Source: Paraflavitalea sp966211765 (GTDB lineage Bacteria; Bacteroidota; Bacteroidia; Chitinophagales; Chitinophagaceae). From it: a stretch of DNA of 64,000 nt. Below, in pieces: positions 37,101-46,009 of the stretch (its first letter is position 1; every line of letters begins with the position of its first letter). Below the pieces are notes generated by a model that saw only the letters and a program-made list of their open reading frames with translations, was not told the origin of the DNA and ran no database searches. The position numbers were made by a program, and so were the translations under genes. Where the stretch lies: assembly GCA_966211765.1 (NCBI GenBank), contig CBIHOV010000009.1:124001-188000 (forward strand). Direction: 5' to 3'.

Positions 37101-38237
37101 ATCACTGGTCTCTGCAAAGGAGCTGACGATGCTGGTGGTGCGCTGTTGTTTAAAAAAGGTCTTGCTGAGCTTGAAATCGAAGAGGTTGAGGTTTTTGTCG
37201 AATTTATTGATACCGCCGTGGAAGGTGCCAAGCCAGTAAATACCCTGCTTGTCAATATAGGCGCACCTGATCCATTTGCTGGTGAGACTGTGCAGTTTTT
37301 CTTCCTCCGACACATGAATGGTAACGCGTTGTGCCAGGGGATCAACGATGTTCAGTCCTTCCGAAGTGCCCACCCAGAGATTGCCTGTCTCATCGGGCGC
37401 AATGCAGAATATCTCGTTGCTGACCAATGCCGTGCCGGGACCGCTGAGGTAGGGGTAGGTATTGAATCCGCTGCCATCGGGCCGCCAGGTGCAGAGGCCG
37501 GCGGAAGTGCCGATCCAGATATTGCCGTACTTATCTTCTGCAATAGCCCTGATATAGTTGCTGATAAGGCTGCCGGCTTGTGCCGGATCGTTCTGGAACC
37601 GCTTCACCTTATTCGTATTCCTGTCGTATAAATAGAGGCCATTCGTAGTGCCTGTCCAGATCCGTTGTTTGTGGTCCACATACACATTTACCAGCACTTT
37701 GGGGATGTGCTGCTGTTTGTCGGCCGAAGCAAGGTCGATCCTGGTGATCTGGTTCGTGGCAGGATCGAGCATAAAAAGGTTTTCGAACTGGGCAATCCAG
37801 ATCTTGCCGGTCGAATCGCCGGCGATGCCCCGGATGACGGCATTGGCCGGGAGTTCCGGTGTTTTGGCGTTGGTAGGGTAATGGATGAAAACGTCCTTTT
37901 GGCGGTCGTAGCGGCTCAGTCCGCCTCCGCTGGTGCCAATCCAGAGGTTGCCAGTCAGGTCTTCGTGCAGGGCCAGCACTTCATTCGCTCGCAGGCTGGC
38001 CGTGTCTCCTGGAATATGGCGGTATACAGTAAAATTCGTTCCGTCAAACTTATTCAGGCCATCATCAGTGGCAAACCACATCAACCCGTATTGGTCTTTA
38101 ATGATGGCATTGACCGAATTGGATAGCAGCCCGTCTTTGGAAGTAACCGCCGTGAAATTGATATGCGTAGATTGCGCCGGTGCCAGGTGAACAACCAGCA
38201 AAAAGAAGAGGCCAGCAAAATAGTTGTATCTAAACAT
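34101..38237 (-). CDS. Hybrid two-component system sensor/regulator (HTCS), 1378 aa
   Basis: Single-chain regulator of the Bacteroidota HTCS type. Signal peptide 1-22; about 14 propeller repeats of the form GNLWIGTSGGGLSRYD form the periplasmic sensor (about 25-690); a Y_Y_Y domain (LEGFDKDWNYT) precedes the membrane helix near residue 811. Cytoplasmic part: HisKA with SHDFRTP (His about 861), HATPase_c with SNAFKFTLEGG and DSGIGIP, a receiver domain with LILSDISMPEMDG (Asp about 1172), and an AraC DNA-binding domain (about 1280-1378, PNYFARSFKTKFNMLPSEF). Such proteins bind an oligosaccharide and activate the neighbouring degradation locus; the xylan enzymes immediately downstream are the likely targets. 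Confidence 0.95.
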   Translation of the reverse strand: MFRYNYFAGLFFLLVVHLAPAQSTHINFTAVTSKDGLLSNSVNAIIKDQYGLMWFATDDGLNKFDGTNFTVYRHIPGDTASLRANEVLALHEDLTGNLWIGTSGGGLSRYDRQKDVFIHYPTNAKTPELPANAVIRGIAGDSTGKIWIAQFENLFMLDPATNQITRIDLASADKQQHIPKVLVNVYVDHKQRIWTGTTNGLYLYDRNTNKVKRFQNDPAQAGSLISNYIRAIAEDKYGNIWIGTSAGLCTWRPDGSGFNTYPYLSGPGTALVSNEIFCIAPDETGNLWVGTSEGLNIVDPLAQRVTIHVSEEEKLHSLTSKWIRCAYIDKQGIYWLGTFHGGINKFDKNLNLFDFKLSKTFFKQQRTTSIVSSFAETSDGTVLIGSDGGGLFRYNRKTEEVVPVDLGLPVHNKHPLSVLALHINARNKLYVGTYAWGLVVIDLATGARQYMMQGPASTNLNSNNIFCIKEDSKGNLWIGTNGEGINLMRDGKVITKFTPRPRADAGNETLLPMNGYIRAIEEDTLGNIWIGSHGGGVNIYNPKNGKWITYTQSNSNLPSDKVQAILRDSRGNIWVGTFGEGLSLYDNKTRNFINYSEKDGLQNATIYKILEDQGGLIWLSTNSGISSFDQAKKTFRNYTHYNGVQNNNFSHASGIRLADGGLIFGGLEGFNYFDPAKLTINRNVPQVLLTDLRISNKSAIPGEDAPIKEHISVAGDIRLAYKQNFALSFVALNYTIPKQNHYAYKLEGFDKDWNYTGTNNTASYTNLDPGEYTFHVKASNNDGIWSAKDTVIKIYVRPPFWLTTWAYLFYTLAIGALLLYSRYLGIARIRKKFLLEQERQEARRIQELDRLKIKFLTNLSHDFRTPISLIMGPVDQLINDEHTTARLSKLNMVKRNARRLLNLVNQLLDFRKMEEHELSLQLSNGEFISFVKEVTDSFRDFAERKHIHFLFRSSLPKLHALFDHDKIERVLFNLLSNAFKFTLEGGSVKVEVEEMENPNDTLHKWVSIQVSDSGIGIPKDKQEQVFERFFQNNSSTAVLNQGSGIGLSITKEFIKMHGGTIIVESEPGQGAAFIIQLPLQAVAAASPEAIAAPDTAPISEEDLSMLMEETSLAASQSASTADLPLLLLVEDNEDFRFYLKDNLRHHYKVMEAANGKEGWQKALAYHPQLILSDISMPEMDGIGLTQKLKADKRTTHIPVILLTALTAEEQQIAGLATGANDYITKPFNAEVLHAKIRNLLRLNNTLKNTYTRQIKVLTPEVAIESADEKLLNKIVSYLEKNLTNAQLSVESLSKEVGMSRSSLYSKVLDLTGQTPVEYIRSYRLDKAAGLMEKSDMSIAEIAYEVGFSTPNYFARSFKTKFNMLPSEFIIKMRKGNNN

Positions 38238-38520
38238 ATGTAGGGCTATCGTTAGAACGGAGATGCCGGTATTCTTCCGGCTATGAGCGTAGAGCCGACA
38301 TTTATTCCTGAGATCGAATTTAGGGATTGTACGCCATACCCAATGATCTCAACTTGCTATAAATCAGATTTTAAAGGGCATGCCCTTCCTAATCAATGCA
38401 CTGCAAACATTCGTGCTATCATTTTCAACAAATGAGCCATCGGCTGCGGGGCGGGCCGGGTATTTTTGTTTTGGTGTAATGCTGACATTTAATGGTGTTG
38501 CCGCTAAAAACGATTTTGCC

Positions 38521-38880
38521 ATGCAAAGTAATTCAGAGGAAAAGGAGCATATCATCCAAAAACTCAACGAGTGCCTGTACGACCATGTGCAGGACAAAGA
38601 CCTGAATGTGGAGCAGCTGGCGAGGCTGATGTACATGAGCCGGCCCACACTATATCGTAAAATGAAAAACATCACCAACCTTACGCCCAACGAGCTCATC
38701 AATGAGGCCCGGTTAAAAAAAGCGGCAGCCTTGCTGGCGAGCGGCGATTACCGGGTATTTGAAGTGGCCAGGATGGTGGGTTATACTTCCCAAAGCAGTT
38801 TTGGCAAATTGTTCCTCAAGCAATTTAAGGTTACCCCCGCCACCTACCAGCGGATGAAAAAAATGATGGATGCCGCCTGA
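38521..38880 (+). CDS. AraC-family protein reduced to its DNA-binding domain
   Basis: About 119 residues from the ATG at 38521 (in-frame ATGs at 38380 and 38479 lie upstream). Nearly all of it is a double helix-turn-helix: LARLMYMSRPTLYRKMKNI and VFEVARMVGYTSQSSFGKLF, ending FKVTPATYQR. No ligand or receiver domain. It is divergent from the hybrid regulator and resembles that protein's own C-terminal HTH, so it may be a detached copy or a helper regulator of the xylan locus. Confidence 0.82.
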   Translation: MQSNSEEKEHIIQKLNECLYDHVQDKDLNVEQLARLMYMSRPTLYRKMKNITNLTPNELINEARLKKAAALLASGDYRVFEVARMVGYTSQSSFGKLFLKQFKVTPATYQRMKKMMDAA

Positions 38881-38967
38881 AAACCTGCCCTGTTTTGTTC
38901 TGCCAGTATTAATTTCTTATGTTCGCCGGGTGCCGGTGTCACAGGGCTGGCCTGAAAACATGTTTTT

Positions 38968-39237
38968 ATGGAGTCATTTCAATTGACGTTTGTAGCCAAC
39001 GATTCCACCTGGCTGGCGGAAGTGGAGTTGGAGGGCATTGGTAATTCCTGGGATGCCCATGTGAAGATCCCTGGCCATCCCGGTATTGATGAGTTACATG
39101 TAAAATTCTGGCTGGACAATTTTTTGAAGCCTGTATTTTCTTCCAGGGCGGAAGCGCAATTGTTTGAACCCCTGTTGGAGGCCATCGATGCGCAGGCTAA
39201 ATTGCTGTTGCCGGCAACATTTGGCGACAAACAGTAG
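38968..39237 (+). CDS. Small hypothetical protein (89 aa)
   Basis: Cytoplasmic, no signal. Reads as a compact alpha/beta protein (ESFQLTFVANDSTWLAEVEL, then HVKIPGHPGIDELHVKFWL). No family recognised. Tail-to-tail with the alpha/beta hydrolase, 6 bp apart. Downstream of the AraC-type gene by 88 bp on the same strand. Confidence 0.55.
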   Translation: MESFQLTFVANDSTWLAEVELEGIGNSWDAHVKIPGHPGIDELHVKFWLDNFLKPVFSSRAEAQLFEPLLEAIDAQAKLLLPATFGDKQ

Positions 39238-39243
39238 CGGGCC

Positions 39244-40335
39244 TTATTGCTTCTTTCCCGCTGTGCCTCCCTTGTTTGTAATTTTTACGCTCTTGCAAAG
39301 CTTGTATTGCATATCCACCACGGACTGGTTAAATCCATGTGCTGCTTTGGGCAGCAGAAAATATTCCTTGTGGGGTGCCTTCAGTTGATCGAACCAGGCC
39401 TTGCTGGCTGTTTTTGGGGTGAGTATATCTTCCTCTCCCTGAATGAGGTAAACAGGTATTTTGAGCTCTACGTTATCCCTCAGTAGGTTGATGCCGGCAC
39501 GAATGGAGGGAACGCCCAGCACTTTGTCGCCTGCATAATTCACAAAGGAATAATCATCTCCATCATTCCTGTTTTCCTCGTCTTTGGGGTTGTTATAGTC
39601 GGCAGTTTCCACAAACCAATTGGCCGGTGGTGGCGTTGAGCTGGCCTTTTCATATTTTTTGACGATCCTCAGCAGTTGACCTACATGCTTTGCTCTTTCA
39701 TAAGGTGGTTTGCCAAGCGTGTTCAGTATGCTTAAAGATGCCGTGTCATTGTTCTGTTTGGCCAGTTGGTATGCTTTATCATACATTGGCCCATCGTTCG
39801 ATGGATCAACGATTTGTGAATGCCCGATATAGGCGTAAAAAAGATCGGGGCGTTGGGCTGCCATTTTAACCGACAATGCAGAGCCCCAGGAAGTGCCCGT
39901 GAGGATCATTTTAGGCTTGCCAAGATGTTTTACCAGGTATTCAGCCAGGGCGATCCCATCGGCAGCCATTTGTTCAATAGTCAGGCGATGCGTCTGCAGG
40001 TATTCCGGGGTGAATTGTACAGGGGCTTTGCCATATGTCCTGCCTGTGCCGCGCTGGTCCCACTGCACCAGCAAAAAATCCTTTTCCCAATCCTTGTACA
40101 CGTTATCGGCATAGGGCGTAATGGGGCTGCCCGGTCCTCCATGAATGAAAAGAATGATCGGTTTAGCCTTGTTGCCCTTGATCGTAACCCATTGCTCGAT
40201 GCCATTGATCAGTACAAACTTTTCTTCCGACAATGTATCCTTCAGGGATGGATTATGTTGTGCTAACAGAGTTGAGATTGGTAGAAAATAAACAAACAAA
40301 AACATCAGGCGGCGGTAAAATGATCTGAGAGACAT
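39244..40335 (-). CDS. Alpha/beta hydrolase, prolyl-aminopeptidase-like, exported
   Basis: The start at 40335 (MSLRSFYRRLMFLFVYFLPI) gives a signal peptide; an upstream ATG at 40380 is less convincing. Motifs: oxyanion-hole FIHGGPGSP, LVQWDQRGTGRT, nucleophile elbow GTSWGS and the late LPKAAHG that carries the catalytic His. The GGPG and DQRG motifs are typical of proline iminopeptidase and related hydrolases (peptidase S33 type). Likely cleaves N-terminal residues or small esters in the periplasm. Transcribed alone. Confidence 0.85.
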   Translation of the reverse strand: MSLRSFYRRLMFLFVYFLPISTLLAQHNPSLKDTLSEEKFVLINGIEQWVTIKGNKAKPIILFIHGGPGSPITPYADNVYKDWEKDFLLVQWDQRGTGRTYGKAPVQFTPEYLQTHRLTIEQMAADGIALAEYLVKHLGKPKMILTGTSWGSALSVKMAAQRPDLFYAYIGHSQIVDPSNDGPMYDKAYQLAKQNNDTASLSILNTLGKPPYERAKHVGQLLRIVKKYEKASSTPPPANWFVETADYNNPKDEENRNDGDDYSFVNYAGDKVLGVPSIRAGINLLRDNVELKIPVYLIQGEEDILTPKTASKAWFDQLKAPHKEYFLLPKAAHGFNQSVVDMQYKLCKSVKITNKGGTAGKKQ

Positions 40336-40594
40336 GTACGCAAATTGGATGATATAGAAAATGTGCAAGGTAGTTAACAATTATGGTTGCTGCAATTGTT
40401 GACGCAGGGGTATCCATTAACTGGCGCAAGTTTGCAGCCCAGCCCTGCGCCTGGCGTACTTGTGCCTGGAAGGTTACCTAACTCCTAACAAAATATCCGC
40501 ATTTCGTAAACGATTTTCCGCTTTGCGTAGCCCATGTTGGCCCAGGAAATGCAATTTTGCGCACGCATGTTTTCCCCCACTCAAATAGTCGCCT

Positions 40595-41788
40595 GTGCCC
40601 GTTAAGAAATTGACCCTCAAAAAGGTAGCCAGTGTACTCCACCTTTGGCTCGGTCTGGGATCGGGCCTCGTGATCACGATCGTAGCCCTGCTGGGCGCTA
40701 TTTATGCTTTTCAACCCGAACTCACCGAAGCCTTTCAGCCTTACCTGCATGTAAAGCCCGCTGAGGGATCCTTCCAGTCAGTCTCGGCCCTCAAAGGGAA
40801 AGCGGAAGCGCAATTGCCCGGCAAGGGAGTCACGCGGATCAGCTTTGCAGGTCCCGATCATTCCGTGGCAGTAAGCTTCAACGATAAAAAGAAGGGGTAT
40901 TATTATATCGTTTATTTAAATCCCTATACCGGCGATGTGCTGAAGGTGAAGAATATGGACCGGGATTTTTTCCGCCAGGTGCTCAACGGGCATATGCACC
41001 TCTGGCTGCCGGAACCTATTGGCGATAACATTGTGAGATATGCCACCTTGATCTTTGGTCTCATCATCATCACAGGGCTCGTGCTTTGGTGGCCGCGGAA
41101 ATGGACCAAAGCCATGCGCAAACAAAGCTTTGCGATCAAAACGAATGCTTCTCCCAAGCGCTTGAATTATGACCTCCACAGTGTGCTCGGTTTTTATGCC
41201 AGCTGGTTCATGTTGTTTACCGTATTGACTGGCCTGGTATGGACATTCGATTCCATCCGCGATGCAGAGTATTGGGTTTTCAGCGGCGGTAAGAAGTTCC
41301 CGGCAGCTGATAAGGTGAAATCGGTGAAACCTGCACAGTCGATAACAGGCAATCCCCTCGATAAGATCAGTGAGCAGGTGAATGCCCGCTATGCAAACTT
41401 TGCGCGCATCCAGTACCTGATCCCTGCGGCTGCCACAGGTGTGGTGACCGTGCGCTTGTATCCTGAAAAGAAACGTTCCTTCAATGGCGACGTCCTCACA
41501 TTCGATCAATATACGGCCCTTGAACTGTCAGGCGCAGCACGCGGTAAATATGCCGATGCCAACAATGGTGAAAGGGCCAACAAGATGAATTATGATATCC
41601 ATACCGGCGGTATCGGAGGTCTTCCCCTGCGCGTAGCCGTCTTCTTCGCGGCGCTCATCACAGCTTCCCTGCCCATCACCGGCTTTTATATCTGGTGGGG
41701 TAAAAAGAAGAAGCAAAAGAAGCCAGCTGTAAAAAAAGCAAGCGTGGCCCTGAAGCCACAGCCGCAGAAAGTGGAACTGGCCGGATAA
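40595..41788 (+). CDS. PepSY-associated transmembrane protein
   Basis: A 397-aa inner-membrane protein starting with GTG. TM helices are visible at about 13-35 (LHLWLGLGSGLVITIVALLG), 150-170, 195-220 (FYASWFMLFTVLTGLVWTF) and 345-370. A soluble PepSY-like domain lies between the first two. A basic C-terminal tail (KKKKQKKPAVKK) should be cytoplasmic. These proteins accompany TonB-dependent siderophore receptors and are thought to reduce or process iron complexes. The receptor gene starts 90 bp downstream on the same strand, supporting a role in iron uptake. Confidence 0.85.
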   Translation: MPVKKLTLKKVASVLHLWLGLGSGLVITIVALLGAIYAFQPELTEAFQPYLHVKPAEGSFQSVSALKGKAEAQLPGKGVTRISFAGPDHSVAVSFNDKKKGYYYIVYLNPYTGDVLKVKNMDRDFFRQVLNGHMHLWLPEPIGDNIVRYATLIFGLIIITGLVLWWPRKWTKAMRKQSFAIKTNASPKRLNYDLHSVLGFYASWFMLFTVLTGLVWTFDSIRDAEYWVFSGGKKFPAADKVKSVKPAQSITGNPLDKISEQVNARYANFARIQYLIPAAATGVVTVRLYPEKKRSFNGDVLTFDQYTALELSGAARGKYADANNGERANKMNYDIHTGGIGGLPLRVAVFFAALITASLPITGFYIWWGKKKKQKKPAVKKASVALKPQPQKVELAG

Positions 41789-41878
41789 ATACATGCCATG
41801 CTACGCAGCTTACATTGACTATTGCCTATTCACGATTGCCTGTTGCCCATAGACTATACCCCTTATAAATACGGTATT

Positions 41879-44206
41879 ATGAACAGAGTTTTTTTATTGG
41901 TATTGTTATTCCTGAGTAGTGTTAATTTCCTGGTCGCCCAGGGCCAGCAGCAGGGCTCCCTGCGTGGCCAGGTGAAAACTGAGCAAGGTGAACCCCTGGC
42001 CCATGCTACGGTGATCGTAAAGAACGGACCTACCAAGCTGACGGATTCTACGGGCCGTTTCGTGCTGGAAGGCATTGCTGTGGGAAAACAGGAAGTGACG
42101 ATCAGTTCTGCAGGCTATGCCACGCGCACATTGACCGTGCAGATCCAGGAAGGAAAAGAAACCAGTTTAAATACCGTGCTGCAGGCAGAAGGTTTTCTCA
42201 ATGAGGTGGTGATAACCGCTGGTCGTAAACTGGAAAGCATACGCGAAGTTCCTTCTTCGGTAACGATCATCCAGGCTAAGCAGATCAGGGTGCAGGCGGC
42301 TATCAATCCTTCTATTACTTCCATTTTAGGTAATACCGTGCCGGGCCTCGGTACCTTCACCAATAAAGCGACCAACTCGGGCCAAACCTTACGCGGCCGC
42401 TCAGTACTCGTATTGATCGATGGCATCCCGCAATCCACACCGCTGATGAATGGCAGCCGAGACCTTCGTTCTATCGATCCGGCGGTCATCGAGCGTGTAG
42501 AGGTGATCAAGGGAGCTACTTCCATCTATGGCAATGGCTCGGGTGGTGGTATCATCAATATGATCACCAAAAAACCTGATGCCAATAAGATGATCAGCGG
42601 AGAAACAAGGGTAGGAGGTGACGGTAATCTTTTCCATAGCAACAACACCCTGGGATACCGCTTGTCGCAAACCCTGCATGGCACCATTAAGAAGTTCTCT
42701 TATGTGCTGAGTGGTGTATACCAGCGCAGCGGCGCCCAGAAAGATGCGGATGGCAATGTCATCGCCCAGGCGGATGGATTGAGTGAGACAAGGCTCTTCA
42801 ACGGCTTTGGCAAACTGAGTTACCAGCTATCCGAAAACCAGCAAATAACTTTCTCCTATAATTTTTTCCGCAGCCAGCAGTATGCAGAGTATGTAAACAA
42901 GGCAGGTAAATATGGTCAAACGCCTGCCGTCGGTGTGCCCGGCGTAGACCCCGGTGATCCGGCTGGTACGCCACACAGTCACAATATGTACCTCAGCTAT
43001 CGGCTGACCGAACTTCCGGCTCATAGCAGCCTGGAACTGTTGTTGTACGATCACCGTTTTCAATCGTTGAACCGCTATGTGGAGAAATCCAATAGCTGGT
43101 ACGGTCCGGGCCAAACCTATATCCAGTCTTCCAAGAAAGGAGTTCGTGCCAACTTCAATACGCCCTGGAAAGTGAAAACCATTTCTGGTGATGTGACTTA
43201 TGGTGTGGATGTACTTAAAGACCGCACCAACCAGGTGTTGACCGATGGCCGCGTATTCGTACCAGATATGAATATGCTGAATTTTGCCCCCTTTGCACAG
43301 GTGAAAGTAGACTTCCATGAGCTGGTGCTCAAAGGGGGGATCAGGTATGAAAATGCCCATATCAAAGTGAAGGATTTCAATACCATTGCCAAAGGGCAGA
43401 ATGGTGAGGGCAGCGTCTTCATAAAAGGCGGCAACCTGAATTACAATGCCACGATGTTTAATGTAGGCTTGCGCTACAATCATTTTCCGGTGTTCAGTCC
43501 GTTTGTAAGTTTTTCACAGGCATTTGGTTTGAACGAGTTGGGTCGTGTGTTGCGTACCGCAACTGAAAATACCCTCGACCAGATACAGACAGATCCCGTA
43601 ATCACCAACAACTACGAAGCTGGCTTTAGCAGCCAGTGGGGCCCGCTGAGTTTCTCGGCTTCTTATTTTGTAAGTACTTCGAAACTGGGAGCCAACCTGG
43701 TGGAGGAGAATGGTATGTTTGTAACACAACGTGAGCCCGAAAGGATCAACGGTTATGAACTGGTGGCCGAAGTACGCATTAGCAAAACACTGAAGGCCGG
43801 TGGCAGTTATTCTTATGTAGAAGGAAAATCTGAAAATGCCGCTGGCGCCAAGGTATACATGAATGGGGAAAGGATCGCACCTCCCAAGGGCACCGGTTTT
43901 ATCAATTACCAACCCATCACGGCGCTGAACCTGCAACTCTCAACAGTTTATTCGGGCAGCCGCGATCGCTTTGCTGTGCGCAGCAATGGTGTGTATGGAT
44001 TGAGTGAGGGTCCGGTAAAAGACGTTACTTACTTTAATTTCAATGCCGGGTACAATATCAATTCCTCCTTCAACCTGGCAGTTGGTATTGAAAACCTTTT
44101 CAACCAGGCTTATTATCCTCCCCGTAGTCAGTACCGTGTGCAGGATTTGGAATATGTACAGGGTAATGGTGCGCGGTTGAATATGAGTATTGGATATCGG
44201 TTTTAG
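41879..44206 (+). CDS. TonB-dependent siderophore-type outer-membrane receptor
   Basis: Signal peptide MNRVFLLVLLFLSSVNFLVA. A carboxypeptidase-regulatory-like beta domain (about 25-105, GQVKTEQGEPLAHATVIVKN) precedes the plug, which contains LVLIDGIPQSTPL, VERVEVIKGATSIYGNGSGG and GIINMITKKP. The rest is a 22-stranded barrel ending in YRF, the C-terminal aromatic signature. Length and motifs match ferric-siderophore/FecA-like receptors, not SusC. There is no SusD next to it. Partner in uptake: the PepSY protein just upstream. Confidence 0.92.
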   Translation: MNRVFLLVLLFLSSVNFLVAQGQQQGSLRGQVKTEQGEPLAHATVIVKNGPTKLTDSTGRFVLEGIAVGKQEVTISSAGYATRTLTVQIQEGKETSLNTVLQAEGFLNEVVITAGRKLESIREVPSSVTIIQAKQIRVQAAINPSITSILGNTVPGLGTFTNKATNSGQTLRGRSVLVLIDGIPQSTPLMNGSRDLRSIDPAVIERVEVIKGATSIYGNGSGGGIINMITKKPDANKMISGETRVGGDGNLFHSNNTLGYRLSQTLHGTIKKFSYVLSGVYQRSGAQKDADGNVIAQADGLSETRLFNGFGKLSYQLSENQQITFSYNFFRSQQYAEYVNKAGKYGQTPAVGVPGVDPGDPAGTPHSHNMYLSYRLTELPAHSSLELLLYDHRFQSLNRYVEKSNSWYGPGQTYIQSSKKGVRANFNTPWKVKTISGDVTYGVDVLKDRTNQVLTDGRVFVPDMNMLNFAPFAQVKVDFHELVLKGGIRYENAHIKVKDFNTIAKGQNGEGSVFIKGGNLNYNATMFNVGLRYNHFPVFSPFVSFSQAFGLNELGRVLRTATENTLDQIQTDPVITNNYEAGFSSQWGPLSFSASYFVSTSKLGANLVEENGMFVTQREPERINGYELVAEVRISKTLKAGGSYSYVEGKSENAAGAKVYMNGERIAPPKGTGFINYQPITALNLQLSTVYSGSRDRFAVRSNGVYGLSEGPVKDVTYFNFNAGYNINSSFNLAVGIENLFNQAYYPPRSQYRVQDLEYVQGNGARLNMSIGYRF

Positions 44207-44223
44207 AGGATGTAAACCCTGTC

Positions 44224-45120
44224 TTAACTTTTTAAGTGCTGGTCTGTTAGCGGAGCATTATTAGAGGCGGGCAGTCCGCTACCTTGTATTTTGTGGTCAC
44301 CGTAGCCTACTAATTGCACCAGGCCATAATATTCTTTAATGGCCTGGTCGTAGTTCCAATAAATATCAGTCATCTTTTCCTGCGGAACTTTTGAGGCATG
44401 ATCTCCCTGGAAAAACCATTGCTGCTTATTGTAGTACCGGAGGGAAGGATCTATATGCTTCCCGGTTTTTGCCTTTACCTCCCTTCTGAAACTTTCATCG
44501 ATAGCGATCGAAGCGGGTGCTGCGATGGGAAGCCCAAATCCATAATATGCCGGATCATAGATCAGGTGGTCAAGGCTTTTAGGCAACCAGACCACAGCTT
44601 TGTACTTTTCAGGTCTGTCATCAGTTGCCATCAGGTATACCCGGTCTTCCAGCGTGCCTTGTAAATCGCATCTGTCGCCAAGTGCCTTCCACTTAGCCTG
44701 ATCAAAAGTTTCGAGCTTTGCTGATACTGAATGCAAGGGCGTTGAAGGATGTTGCTGTTCGTCGATCAACCTTGTTCGCATAGCTGTATTGGTACCGTTC
44801 AATCCTACGCCACTCAGGCTTTTCGTATATAAAGCAGGTCGAACAACCTTGTCATAATGTATGGAGTAGTTTTCCCGGACCGTAGAGGGTAATGAATTTA
44901 TTCTATTGAGGCTATTCAGGATCAATTGTGTTGAACTTTCCTGACCGGAAGATGGCCGCTTATAGGTAACGAAATAGTTGTGCAGACCCTTGTCAAATAG
45001 GGTGGGTATCAAATAGCCGGCCAGTGGCGCTGCCGGCTTTTTCAACCAACCCGACAGTTTCAAGGTTGGCGCCCCTGCCAATAAAATAGCCCCATCTTTA
45101 ATAAGTTCTCTACGATTCAT
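44224..45120 (-). CDS. Uncharacterised protein with Tat-like signal (298 aa)
   Basis: The N-terminus MNRRELIKDGAILLAGAPTL has twin arginines and a moderate hydrophobic core, as in Tat substrates, and may mean export in folded form. The mature domain has charged helical and strand segments (FVTYKRPSSGQESSTQLILN, AVVWLPKSLDHLIYD) but no family could be recognised. No cofactor-binding motif is visible. It is convergent with the TonB receptor and lies about 300 bp from tetR, which it diverges from. Confidence 0.75.
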   Translation of the reverse strand: MNRRELIKDGAILLAGAPTLKLSGWLKKPAAPLAGYLIPTLFDKGLHNYFVTYKRPSSGQESSTQLILNSLNRINSLPSTVRENYSIHYDKVVRPALYTKSLSGVGLNGTNTAMRTRLIDEQQHPSTPLHSVSAKLETFDQAKWKALGDRCDLQGTLEDRVYLMATDDRPEKYKAVVWLPKSLDHLIYDPAYYGFGLPIAAPASIAIDESFRREVKAKTGKHIDPSLRYYNKQQWFFQGDHASKVPQEKMTDIYWNYDQAIKEYYGLVQLVGYGDHKIQGSGLPASNNAPLTDQHLKS

Positions 45121-45390
45121 CGTCTTTGTTTTTTAGAATTATAAAGCATGATGCCGGTCAGGATCATATACGTTTATATTTAACGTATAGATGTCATTAT
45201 CCCACAACCCATTCATGTATTGAATATACAATAAAGAACCTCCCCGTGAAGGAATAACGCTTTCTTAAACCCGGCCCTGCCTCCTGGCCGCTCTCAATGG
45301 GCATTACAAATTGATAATCAATCACATTCCTGGGCAATACCCGCCCAACAACATCTCATTAACAAAATTGGACCGTCCGTCCCTTTTAAG

Positions 45391-45414
45391 TGAATAATTA
45401 TTCATCTATCTTTG
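45391..45414 (+). promoter_or_regulatory. TetR operator (palindrome) with -7 element before tetR
   Basis: The perfect 14-bp palindrome TGAATAATTATTCA (45391-45404) is followed immediately by TATCTTTG (45407-45414), an exact TAnnTTTG -7 element, just 4 bp before the GTG start of tetR. A nearly identical palindrome lies between tetR and the efflux operon. A repressor bound here would block its own promoter. Confidence 0.7.
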
Positions 45415-45418
45415 CGGG

Positions 45419-45991
45419 GTGAAACCGAAAGACGAAGGAAAAATAGCCGAAATATATGCCGCTACCCTGGCACTGGTGAAGGAACAGGGGCTGGCGGGGA
45501 TTACCATGAGCATGATTGCCAAAAAAGCTGGCTCTGCCACCGGTACCGTATACATCTATTTTGCCAATAAGGAAGAGTTGCTCGTGAAGTTGTTCGACAA
45601 ATGCATCGACCATTATACCAACGATTATTTTGCAGGCTACGATCCGTCTGCTCCATTTAAAGTGGCATTCCATACCATTTGGATGAATATGCTGCGCTAT
45701 TCCATTGAGCATTTCGATGAGCTGGTCTTTATTGAACAATGTTTCCATTCTCCCTTTATTTCAGACGAGACGAGGAAGGCAACGAAAGACCGCCTGTTAC
45801 CCTGGCGCGAGCTGATCGAAAGGGGGAAAAAAGAAAAGCTGATCAAACAGCATGATGCTTCCTGGATCATGCTCTTCGTGCGCGGCGGCGTACGCGACCT
45901 GGTAAAACATTGTGCCTACCACCAGCTCAAGATAACCAGCGAGTTCAAGGAAGCCATGTTTGAAATGTGCTGGGATGGCATCAGGGATTAA
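45419..45991 (+). CDS. TetR/AcrR-family repressor of the efflux operon
   Basis: GTG start (MKPKDEGKIAEIYAATLALV); no in-frame ATG before the HTH. The helix-turn-helix is residues about 22-45 (ITMSMIAKKAGSATGTVYIY), followed by FANKEELLVKLFDKC; the remainder is the helical ligand domain. TetR proteins leave DNA when they bind a drug or metabolite. The gene precedes a TolC-HlyD-EmrB operon on the same strand by 119 bp, and matched palindromes flank it, so it probably controls both units. Confidence 0.92.
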   Translation: MKPKDEGKIAEIYAATLALVKEQGLAGITMSMIAKKAGSATGTVYIYFANKEELLVKLFDKCIDHYTNDYFAGYDPSAPFKVAFHTIWMNMLRYSIEHFDELVFIEQCFHSPFISDETRKATKDRLLPWRELIERGKKEKLIKQHDASWIMLFVRGGVRDLVKHCAYHQLKITSEFKEAMFEMCWDGIRD

Positions 45992-46009
45992 TTTTTTTTG
46001 CCATTATGG

